Below are positions 20,801-30,325 of a stretch of DNA of 64,000 nucleotides, one piece after another. Within the stretch, counting starts at the first letter, position 1, and every line of letters starts with the position of its first letter. The DNA is taken from NCBI GenBank assembly GCA_022885665.1, contig JAGQDJ010000135.1, forward strand, positions 1 through 64,000, read 5' to 3'. The position numbers were made by a program, and so were the translations under genes. The notes below the pieces were generated by a model. The model saw only the letters and a list, made by a program, of their open reading frames with translations. It had not been told where the DNA came from and ran no database searches. Origin of the DNA: Triops longicaudatus (taxonomy: Eukaryota; Arthropoda; Branchiopoda; Notostraca; Triopsidae).

Positions 20801-23717
20801 ACAAACCAAAATGAACTGCATTATCTAAAGGACCACATTCGCAAAAAAGCGTAAGTAATTGACGAATTGTAATGAAAAAACTACGTACGACGCACGAAAA
20901 TAAAGTGAAAGTTAAGGGGAGGCAGATTACCAGGCGAACTCTCCACAAATCCATGCTGCAGCATATAAGACTTCCTGGATGGAACTATGTCCGAGGCCTA
21001 CTTGTTGAGCTTCTAACAAATTGGCCATTTCTGTAACAGCAAACGGTCTAATGGCTGGCACTCGAATCGCTACATCCATCATCTGCGATGCCACCATAGC
21101 GCCATGTTTCGTACTTTGCATTCGTGACAAATCGACAAGAACGGAGACATACCTATTCAAGCCATAAAATTAAACTATGCTTAATCATTATAATTCAAGT
21201 GCGCTTACCACTCGAAATTGGTAATAAAGTGATAATTATCCTGCGAGCAAATCTCAATGATTTTCAGCAACAATTCATCGCGGTACACCGTTCCTTCCGC
21301 ACGATCCATATGCAACATAAGTTTTTTCACGATTTCCACCAAATTTTTCTTCGAAACCTATCCAAAATTAAGAAAATTTTCGATCAGCCAGTATTTCGTG
21401 CTAGTAGAATAATTTGACATCAATATTCTAATTATTTACAAGAAAATAACTTGCGGAATAAACAACAGTAATAACTTGGTTTTAAAAGATATTATCACTG
21501 TGGAAATATATTAACGAATGCACATACCATGCCATAGAGCAAATCCAGTGCCCTTAAACGAATAGATTCGTCTTTGTCATCCAGGCACTGCAGGATAAGG
21601 TCTTTGTGGGCTTGGACCGACTTCGGATGTGTTTTCAAAATTTTGGACATGGCAGACAAACCCAAATATTTCACTAAGGCGAGACGAAAGAATAGGAAGA
21701 ATTAAGCTCACGATTCAACCGCTCTGTCGCGATGCTTACAATTTTGGTCCGAATCTTCAATCAAGATCCTTAATTTCTGAACGCACAGTTGTATCGATGC
21801 ATTATGATTGGGCATGCCGGTGGAGATCGAAATAAGAACTAGAATATAGAAACGAAGTCACTAAAAAGTTCTGGAATAATTAATGTACTGTTACCAGCTA
21901 TGACTGTGTTGATGCACTCGTATAACAAGGACATGGCAGAGGTACTAGAAAAACACTGAATTAGTCTTTGCATGATTTTCACTTAAGAGTTGCAGAGACA
22001 GATAAGCGCGGGAGAAGCGGAAGCGGAAAACAAATGTGAAAAATTTGAAAAACGCTCTAAGAAAAACTACGGGAAACAAACGATTACCTGTGAATCAAAT
22101 TAGTGAGTGGTTCAATCAATTTCTTGCCCAGACGAGGTTCAAGAGGTGTAAGGGCACCAAACTGCACGTACCGTGGAAAGGATGGGTAAAAATTATAATT
22201 AATCAACACAAATTATGAAAACGCCTAACAAACTTAAAGAACGGCAACAACCGAAAGTACGACAGACGAATCGTGAAACCAAATAACAGGTCCACACCAC
22301 TACATCAGTAAAACTACAAAAATAATAGACGACCGCTTGGCGAATAATAGGCAAAGGGTAGCCAGCTTGACAAACTGGGCTATCGACAAGCATCGATACC
22401 TGCGTATGAGGATTATTAAAGGACGGCTTAACTTGCGGCCCAGGCGAGGCTCGTGCACTGTGAATACCCCGAACTGATAACAGGGGACACAATTTAAGTT
22501 CCTTATACAACCATCTCAGCTAACACAGCAGCTAACTTTAACGTTTACAAATGATTCTACTAGAACTTAGACATATATGAAATACATAAGAATGAGATAC
22601 AAGTGAGATCAAGAGATCACGTGACGAATGTAAATTGAGAATAATAGCTTTACCAGCTTAATGATCTTGATTAACATCCAGTTATTGGTCGACGAAGTCA
22701 TCAACTTGAAAAACGTAGGAGCTAGGCTGAGATAAGACTTCGGATTCTTTCGAGCAAGCTCAGTAATAACGTTAACAGCAGCGGATTGTACACCTATCAA
22801 TAAAACAGTTCTTTTAGACATACTGTGCACTGAACATGTTAAAACGCCCACAATTTAATTAATATAGTCAATAAAGAGTATTATACCAGGATCTGGATCT
22901 TCCAGCTTATCCTTTAAACGAGGAAACGCGGGTCTTAAGGCATCAGGAAAGCGCAAAAAGACTTTGTACAGAATAAGGACGGCTTTTTTTCTAACGTACG
23001 GCTTGGTCGATGACAACTGTAGAAGGATAAGCTGATAACTTAATTGCAAGCAAAATATGACATGAATCTACCAGAGTCATAATGTCATTAGCCAAGTCCC
23101 TAGCCAAATCGCCATTGATAAAGCAGGCAAGTCCAGACAAGGCCACGCCAGCATCGTATTGATTCTGACTATTTAGATCCTTACGAATCATATTGGTGGT
23201 TAACATAAGGATCTGGAAAATACCAAACACACTTAATTATTCTCAGAAAATGCATGGATAACGAAATTATTGATTACATCCGTGTCTTCATGAAAGCTTT
23301 GAGATGCTGCTAAGTACCCTATTCTCTTTTGAGTAAACTTGGAGGCACTCATAACTTCAATAATGTTGAAACCGGCCCAGCTCACATCGTAACCCAACAT
23401 TTGGAGCTAGTAGAAAAGTGATAGGGTAAAGTAAATAACGTTTACAAGACAGTTTTGAAAAATCTTACATAAGTAAGTTTGGTGACAGCATTTGCTTTCA
23501 CGGCTATATTATCCTGCTTCAACTCTTGCTTGATTTCTTCCATACACTGTGAAATATACTTCGCCTAGAATGATAAAAATATATTTATATTTATTGCTTA
23601 CTGAATATTAACTATTTTTACTTCATTGTCCTTGTTGTTCCTTATTCCACGGACGAGATCGGCTAGATTCTTGTCCAGAATTCGCTCAAGATTGCCTTTA
23701 AACTTTTGCAGTGCCAT
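17808..23717 (-). CDS. AP3D1: AP-3 adaptor complex subunit delta (garnet orthologue)
   Basis: Large subunit of the AP-3 coat that sorts cargo from endosomes to lysosomes and pigment-granule-like organelles. Many short exons. The first are 23717-23622, 23564-23469, 23406-23278, 23212-23072, 23016-22887 and 22793-22654. The last are 18332-18159, 18102-17983 and 17906-17808. The N-terminus MALQKFKGNLERILDKNLAD and the HEAT-repeat trunk (for example DIMTL, KPYVRKKAVLI, EVLYAAAWICGEF) match animal delta-adaptin closely. A hinge with NPVAPKAQKKVPIPEG and several Lys/Glu-rich blocks (19550-18780) follows. The ear ends with GQHLCFLVKSG and LLLSSLAEEIRALL, so the gene is complete. The trunk exon after IIKL is duplicated (22473-22400 and 22161-22088). 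Introns are mostly about 55-80 nt. Family identity is certain; some internal exon borders were not individually resolved. Confidence 0.95.
22400..22473 (-). other. AP3D1: duplicate, probably mutually exclusive, exon of AP-3 delta
   Basis: 74 nt between TTATCAG (acceptor) and AG|GTATCG (donor), encoding FGVFTVHEPRLGRKLSRPL. The canonical copy at 22161-22088 is also 74 nt and encodes FGALTPLEPRLGKKLIEPL. The canonical copy matches human AP3D1 (FGALTPLEPRLGKKLIEPL) better. Both start in phase 0 and end in phase 2, so either can be used alone but not both. Confidence 0.7.
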
Positions 23718-24888
23718 TATTCACCGATTCCAACTAGAAAACCATACAGTTCCGACCAAGGCTTAAGAACTTGTATGGCTTAGGATCAAGCCAACTCAGC
23801 TAAACTACTTTCAGCTACGTAATGTAAATAACAGGTTCAAGATAGAAAGTTTGCTTTTAAAATTTTTTCCCAGAAGAAGCCTACAAGGTCAATTCGCACT
23901 AATGTCAGGTATTATTTTCAGTCTGCGTTTGTTTTAGAATTTACTCCTAGAACACCATCACAAACGCAAAGTATCCTGTCGACGGTGTAAATACACGCCC
24001 CCTGTTATCAGACTGTCATTTAGCGCCATCTTCAAACTAGTCAAGATCATGATCGGTTGAGGGCCATGAATTTCCACGAGCACTACACAAGAACCGTACC
24101 CTGAGTAGGGATGTAGGGGTCAATTCTGAGGATTCATATCGTTTCCACGAATACGTCGTACATAAAGACCATAGGTTATTGCAAGAAGTTTACATAATAA
24201 TACTGCGAATACTGGCAACAACGGTTGACAGGAGATTGGTTAACCGATAGTAGGTGAAAGTATAAGATTTTATCGAGTAAAAGAAATTCGTTAAATTATT
24301 AAACTTTCCTCTCAATGTTCCCAAGTTATTACGATTTCCCTGAAATGTTTCTTAGTTGTCTAAACAGCACTAGTCAAGAAACATTTTTACCAAATTTAGA
24401 CACAGCGTGCGACTACACAGAGAAAATGTAGAGAATAGAAGTATTAAGATTTTCTCGGGAGAAAAGCTTTCACACGACTCTCCCAGGTATCGAAATCATT
24501 AAACATTTTTGTCAAAGTGGTTGGGGGATGGATAAAAACGTTTGTAATTAACAAGTCCATTTTTCGTAGAACGGCAACAGAAGCCTTGTCTACGAGAACC
24601 TCATCCAAAAAAAATATTGCTAGTTGTGGACTGAATCAAGTTCTATTTTTCTCTAATTCACATGTTGTATGACATTATATAGTGTACACAGTTTATTCGT
24701 TTTTGCAATTAAATTGGAATTAGGCCTATACTTGATAGACTAAAACGATAAAGAAAAACGATATTTTTAATTCGAATTTCGTTTATTTCTAAATATAACA
24801 AATCTGTTGGCTAAGTAACATTAGCTTCAGTGATAAAATCATAGTCCGTGATACAAGCAGAGGATTATTTCGTTGCAGAAAAGATGAG
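23718..24888. other. 1.2 kb between AP-3 delta and the next gene
   Basis: It holds the AP-3 delta 5' flank, with no TATA box close to the ATG. The remainder is AT-rich and shows no gene. Confidence 0.5.
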
Positions 24889-25519
24889 TCACAACCCTAC
24901 AGAAATATAAAAATAAATGTAAATAAGTAACGTAAAAAAGGAAGTTAACTTACTCTTCACATGTTCCGCAAAAGCACAAATTGCACCTTCTAATAAAGGA
25001 TTCACAGTTTTAGTTTGCAAATAACTGCGAAGAAATTCCCAAAAATCGAAAACGTCTCTCAAGTTCTCAATGCGTTGTTCTAACTCTTTTAGGTCTACAT
25101 TTGTGACACAACGATGGCATTCTCTTTTCTTCCAGAAACGTTTTGGTCCGTAAAGAATTTCGTCTCCTGGCATACGAGTTAAAATCCTATTTCCGACTTT
25201 GGAGTGGGCTTCTTCACTGTGATTTTCAACATTTCTTCGGAATATAATATTTCCTGTACAAGTAGTAGCTCCATTTGTCGAGCATTCTGTTAAGTACGGT
25301 GTAATTTCGGTTGAATTGCGCTCCAGAGTTGAAGAAACCATAGCCAGAATGTAAAGGTCTTCGTACATTGTCGAAAGATTTCGGGCCATCTGTAACAACA
25401 ACACAAAGTTTTTGCAAATTTATTGTAATGCACTAACAAAGAATATAGTAACAAGTACCTGGACAAAATAAACTTGTTTTCTTAACAGTTTAGGAATACC
25501 TAAGATGTGAGCGTTCGGG
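24889..25519 (-). CDS. unidentified gene, 3' part, three exons
   Basis: Minus-strand exons are 25519-25459, 25389-24954 and 24896-24889 (stop). Borders TTTGCAG, CCAG|GTACTT, TTACAG and A|GTAAGT are good splice sites. The reading frame continues through both junctions. The product reads NAHILGIPKLLRKQVYFVQ, MARNLSTMYEDLYILAMV ..., then a Cys/Lys-rich middle (RFWKKRECHRCV) and a helical C-terminus (ELEQRIENLRDVFDFWEFL, GAICAFAEHVKRL). The first exon shown starts in mid-codon with an in-frame stop just upstream, so the start codon lies in an exon I did not find. No signal peptide or known domain is recognised. The last intron (57 nt) has no stop in frame, so retention would lengthen the tail with a hydrophobic segment. 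Confidence 0.5.
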
Positions 25520-26585
25520 CTGCAAATTTTTCACTGTGACTTCATAAGCATAAAAAGGTTTTATAACGGTATGACCTTTGGGAAAGTTGAAATGACTTTA
25601 CTTATACAGCAATTACTCGTAAACTTCTTCGCCCTTGGGAACTTGAGTTTATCGCTGAACGTAATTTCAACTTTCTCCCTTTCTAACTTTTTCCTGTAAT
25701 ACTATAATAGGACAATGAACGATTGGTTAAACAGACCTTTGTTTGAAGTGATAGTCAATAGTTTTCCTACATTACCCAACATGGCCAATCTATATAAAGT
25801 ATCGTATCTATAGAAATTAATTTTATAGATACGATACATCTGTTAAATCAGAATCACGATCGAACGGATGGGGAATCGCCCGTGTAAATGTCCATAAACA
25901 TTTCTCTCCGCATCGTTTGTGTGGGCAGAGCTGCCGCCAGCGCGCTCGTGAAGTAATTTACAAAAAAGCTCAAGTATACTCTTTTTGTCTTACGGAAGAA
26001 CAAAACAAAATGCCCACGCTTAAAAATGTGTATGTATAAAACGTGTAAATATTTGATGGTGTATTCAATTGAGGGCAAATACAGAAACGAGCAGGAATGC
26101 GCTCGTTTTCCATCGAGTTTCCTCGCAATTGTGTAACAGGTGTACGAACAAATGAGCCTCTTTTGTGAGATGAACTTTAGCTTTTGCGTTCTCAATTAAA
26201 ATTGCACTCGACAATCATGAAATATCAAGTGCGATCGCGAACGCGCCAGCTTTGTATATCGGTACTCTAATTTAACGGACAGACTTCAGCAATGACCCCA
26301 CATGAGTAACAATGGCCACATAATAACAAATAGGCCCAAAGACCGCACGCAAAACCAGGCCGAATTAGAGACCAAAGGCTCCAAACATCGGATAGTAAAC
26401 CCGGAACATATTGCGAAGCGATTTTGTTTTACACAACCAACCGCTTTGACCTCCTATGTTCATTTTTGCGCAACTCAACATATTGGTAACTAAAAGGGTT
26501 AGTAAAAAAGAAAAGAGAGAAGAACTAACGTCACGAAGTTAGTGACCGGATCTGTGAGCATTTTTGCCAAAGCTTTTTCGCAAGG
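25520..26585. other. 1.1 kb intergenic with a strong foldback
   Basis: No supported gene apart from a possible 5' exon of the preceding minus-strand gene. It contains the 39-bp inverted repeat at 25799-25837 and TATA-like sequence beside it. Confidence 0.45.
25799..25837. repeat. 39-bp foldback, 14-bp perfect arms
   Basis: GTATCGTATCTATA, an 11-base spacer containing AAATTAATTT, then TATAGATACGATAC. The arms are exact reverse complements. A TATATAAAG lies immediately to the left. Confidence 0.85.
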
Positions 26586-26638
26586 TTTTCCTTGTATTGG
26601 ACTCTTGCTCCTCAGCCAAAAATACGGCGTTATAAAAG
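26586..26638 (+). promoter_or_regulatory. shared 25-bp element plus TATAAAAG box (copy 2)
   Basis: The 25-mer at 26586-26610 is identical to copy 1. TATAAAAG is at 26631-26638. Further upstream, AAC(A/G)TCACGAA and a TGAC(T/C)GGA block are also similar between copies 1 and 2. Confidence 0.7.
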
Positions 26639-26769
26639 CCCAGATCTTCGAAGTTCATAACCATTCCCTTAATTCCAACCTGAAGAACTAGAAGTCTCTT
26701 ATCCACTGTCTTTTCATCACTTATAAACGTGAAAACGTAACTTAGGAAGTTTAACTCAAAATTTTCGTC

Positions 26770-27636
26770 ATGTTTTCAGTGTTAAGTAAAGTGGGATCGT
26801 TGGGTGTGATTTTTAGCATATTGGCCTTGTCTTCTATTGATGCCCGATCGGTTGAAATGCAGTCAGAACACGCTGACTTTTTTGGTAACGCTCGCGGTTT
26901 AAACACCAACTTCCCCTTAATCGAAGCCCTTCCCAAGATTGACACCGGCAGGCCTTCACAGTTCAACATGGCTTCGCTCGAAAAGTTGTTCAACATTACC
27001 TACACTCCACAACAAACTGACAAACAAACTGTTCGCAGTTCGCCAGTTAAAGCTCGAACAGTTGACCAGATCGAAACCAATCGCGAAGCCCGCGCGGGCT
27101 TTTATTACTCCCCCGACGATCACCACCTTTTCCCCCTTTTCCAAGAGTCTGAATCGTTCTACCCTCAAGACTTTTCGCTCCTATACTCCCCGCAGCAACG
27201 CGTTTCTCGGCCCTATGCGGCACTTGTGGCGGAATCCGTCCCTACAGCTCAAGATTCTTCGTTCGAAGACAATGCAGAACTCAAAGCTGAAGGCCGTTTC
27301 ATTGCATTACCATCAGTAGCAAATCTAATCGGCAGCGTTGGGGCTGGTATTACTGCTGGGCCCGTTAATGTTCCCAATGTAAATGCAGCTACGGTTTTTG
27401 GACCCCAGAGCGGTTTTACAGGAATCCGCAGTATGTTCGCCATCTCGAGACCACCCGTTTATAACATAAACATTCCAACCACACAAATCCAATCTACTCC
27501 ACTTCTCCCGAAACCTTATGGAATCTCTCTTGCGAACATTTTAAGAGCGCCTGTTACTAGGAATGACTTCGCTGCCATTGCTCCTAGCTTGAACTCAGCT
27601 GGCATAGGCTTTTTCAAGGGTCTTGCTCGCCTATGA
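26770..27636 (+). CDS. secreted YYSPDD-family protein, paralogue 2
   Basis: A 288-aa single open frame. The signal peptide is in MFSVLSKVGSLGVIFSILAL, followed by a conserved DARSVE. It shares the LPKIDTGRPSQFNM block, RARAGFYYSPDD-type motif (around residue 115), AEGRF (around 175) and the tail IGFFKGL with paralogues 1 and 3. The acceptor-like TTTTCAG inside the first codons is preserved, but no good GT donor at the matching upstream position is seen. This copy therefore probably starts at its genomic ATG and has lost the 5' intron. Separated from paralogue 1 by the Ig-domain, AP-3 delta and unidentified genes. No known domain; function unknown. Confidence 0.8.
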   Translation: MFSVLSKVGSLGVIFSILALSSIDARSVEMQSEHADFFGNARGLNTNFPLIEALPKIDTGRPSQFNMASLEKLFNITYTPQQTDKQTVRSSPVKARTVDQIETNREARAGFYYSPDDHHLFPLFQESESFYPQDFSLLYSPQQRVSRPYAALVAESVPTAQDSSFEDNAELKAEGRFIALPSVANLIGSVGAGITAGPVNVPNVNAATVFGPQSGFTGIRSMFAISRPPVYNINIPTTQIQSTPLLPKPYGISLANILRAPVTRNDFAAIAPSLNSAGIGFFKGLARL

Positions 27637-28801
27637 ACCGGAACTTATTACAAGCGTTGATCTAGCCATGTTATTCAGGTTACGGTTGCGTTGTTAAGCT
27701 TTGTTACTCATGTTCGTTAAATACAATCAGAAAAGGAGTGCTCTGTACTCATACCTCGTGTGTATATCACTTCACGAATTTTATCTCGTGTTCTTTGGCA
27801 GATGATTTGATTTCACTCCAGCGTTTTCTGCATAGGTTTTCTGCATGTTCCAAATCTGATTCCTCAACCATCCAACGATCCTCGAAGATAACTTGTTGGA
27901 GATTTTTTGGGTAGAGTGCACGCGAAAAAAAATATATTCTGAAAGCGTTCTTGTTCTACTTTACCGATTATATTTGAATGCTGCAATACAATCTGCTATA
28001 ATCCTAAGAATTATTTTGCTCGTCTAGTATCAAAACAACCAAGTTAATAGTTTTCAGATAGGAAAAATTGAAAGCCAAATTTACAGTAAATTTACCTTTG
28101 CCGTTATTTTGCCATAGCCTGTAGAACAAGCCCCAATACACATTTTTTGCAGTTAAACGCATCAGTATCATGTAATTAAATAGTGTCCAACACTGGTTTG
28201 AATCACCCATATGATGGCGAATTAAAGGCAGAATTTATCAAAACACTAAATTGTTCTCCGAGTTCGCGGAAGTCGCCAACACACAGAACGGAGAAGGAAG
28301 CCTCCAAATTCGAAGTTCGCGTTACACAATAAATCTACAACTAACAATATTGCTTTTTACAAAACCTGGAAAAGCTATCACAGAAAGTACTCCACAGGTC
28401 CATTCGTTGGCACGCACATTAAAAAAAAATAACTTACTTATCTTAAAATATGAAGTTCATGAAAATTCTCTTGCGAAATTATATTAGCAATGGCAGACAC
28501 TTCGTCTTTGGGAAGCGGATTGTGACACACTATATTTCTGTAGCACTGCTCGGATTCATGTAACATAGAAGTTACAAGTACTTCATTCAGTGCATAAGCT
28601 TGCGAAGTCTTCATATAGTGTCTCACTCGCAAATCTGGAAAATCAGTGCAACGCAGGTTGACACGAAACTACTATCTGCCATGTCGTGCTGCACGGAACT
28701 GAAGCAATTGGAAGTATTAATAACTAAACAGGTCAAGAAATTAGTTAACACTGGAATCAAAAACTGGAATTTCGAGAAAATCGCCACAGGTTTAGTCAAC
28801 C
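27637..28801. other. 1.2 kb intergenic, nothing supported
   Basis: AT-rich, with short frames only. The right end enters the promoter of paralogue 3. Confidence 0.5.
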
Positions 28802-28860
28802 TTTTCCTTGTATTGGACGCTTGCTCTGCAGCCCATAAACATTAAATGGGACTATAAAAG
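28802..28860 (+). promoter_or_regulatory. shared 25-bp element plus TATAAAAG box (copy 3)
   Basis: The element at 28802-28826 differs from copies 1 and 2 by one base (GGACG for GGACT). TATAAAAG is at 28853-28860. Confidence 0.7.
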
Positions 28861-28938
28861 CTTGACACTTCGTCGGTTGTCACCATTCGTTCGTTTCCAC
28901 TCAAGGAAATTTGGAAACTCCGCTTCTATTCCCCAACA

Positions 28939-29783
28939 AGTAAAGCCTTTTTTGACATACAATTTTGACATTTGAATTTTAATAGCCACGTTCTATCTTT
29001 ATATTTCCAGTGCTCGTCAAAAACTTAGCATCCGTTTGTGCAATACTTGGCGCAGTATTGGTCATTAGTGATGCTCGATCCGTTGGAACCCATTCGGCAA
29101 TGGCTGATCTTCCCGGTAGCGTGAACGCAAACGCCGAACCTCAAACAGGCGACAACGCAGTTGAAACCGATCGCCGCGCCCGTGCCGGCTTTTACTACTC
29201 CCCGGATGATCGCACTCTTTTGCCAATTCACCCAATTCCTGAAACGTACGACGTTCAAGCCCTTCCTCAACTGCGTACTGATCACGTTCATCAGTACTAT
29301 CCGCTTCCGTCTGACTTATTCCCTTCTTCTGAGGAAAACAGTGAAGCCCCGATTGAATCTGAACCAGCGTCTAATGCTGAAGAAGCTGAAGGCCGTTTCT
29401 TTTTAGGGCCAGTAGTCAGGGTAGTATCCGGCAGTCTTGGTACTGGTATTAATACTGGCTCCGCCTATACTGGTGGTTCTTATACTGGTGGCTCTGCCAA
29501 CACTGGTCTTGCAACTGTGGGTATTTCTGTTGGAACGAGAAATAATTTCGCTGATAGACTCCGTACATTACTTGCCCTCGGATCCCTTGTTAGCTTGTCC
29601 AGCCCAAATACGGTTTTACAACCAAATCCTCTTGTCGTCAGACCCATTAGTTTACCTATCTTCTCATCTGCGAGCGTTACAAGAAATCCAACGATCAATA
29701 ATTACAATGCTGCAATTGCACCTAGCATTGGCTCGAGCTCAAACGGAGGAATTGCATTTTTCAAAGGTATAAATCGTCTGTAA
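28939..29783 (+). CDS. secreted YYSPDD-family protein, paralogue 3, start codon split by an intron
   Basis: The body 29011-29783 is open and homologous to paralogues 1 and 2: DARSVG after the signal, RARAGFYYSPDD near residue 55, EEAEGRFF near 125, and a GGIAFFKGI tail. At the genomic position of the paralogues' ATG this copy has ATA, preceded in frame by TAG at 28983, so no ATG opens the frame. A donor GTAAAG at 28940 and acceptor TTTCCAG ending at 29010 remove 71 nt. They join CAACA-A to TG, recreating ATG CTC GTC AAA. The 257-aa product then has a good signal peptide (MLVKNLASVCAILGAVLV). The same donor and acceptor positions exist in paralogue 1. Paralogue-specific Thr/Gly repeats (TGGSYTGGS) occur around residue 150. 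Confidence 0.75.
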
Positions 29784-30325
29784 ATCCCCACGTTCTGGCA
29801 ACTTCAACCTCTTTCCAATGTCATTTAAATTGTGGTTACGTTATTAAGTTTCGTTGCATATTTAATGTCCTAGTACATTAAAAAAAATAGTAAATTATTG
29901 GTATATTTATTAATACACGTCACAACTTGGCCGTTTTGCTAGTACTGTAGTTTTTAGGTTAACAAACACCAAAAGGATTAATGGTGGTGCACGTGAGCTG
30001 TGCTGCATTTTCACCTGGACCGAAATGAGCGTGGACCTGTAGTCCTATGGTAGTAGTCCGATTTTGTCAACCCCTATCATGGAAACTCCCTATTACAGAG
30101 AACTCTCCATTTACTATGTCTCGTTTTACGTTTATGGGGAAAATTATCTTATAAACGGTTTCACTTAATGAGTCCATTCTTTAAACACATTGACGCTTAA
30201 GATTCTTCATATTAGCAGTTTTTTTTATTATAGTTAACAATAAATGAGGCACAGGTATCGCCCATAACTGAAATACACATTCGTTTTAACATTTCACAAC
30301 AGTTTAAAGCTCAAGGCATTTCATT
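29784..30325. other. 0.5 kb spacer between convergent genes
   Basis: 3' flanks of paralogue 3 (plus) and the ABCG8-like gene (minus). No gene seen. Confidence 0.5.
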
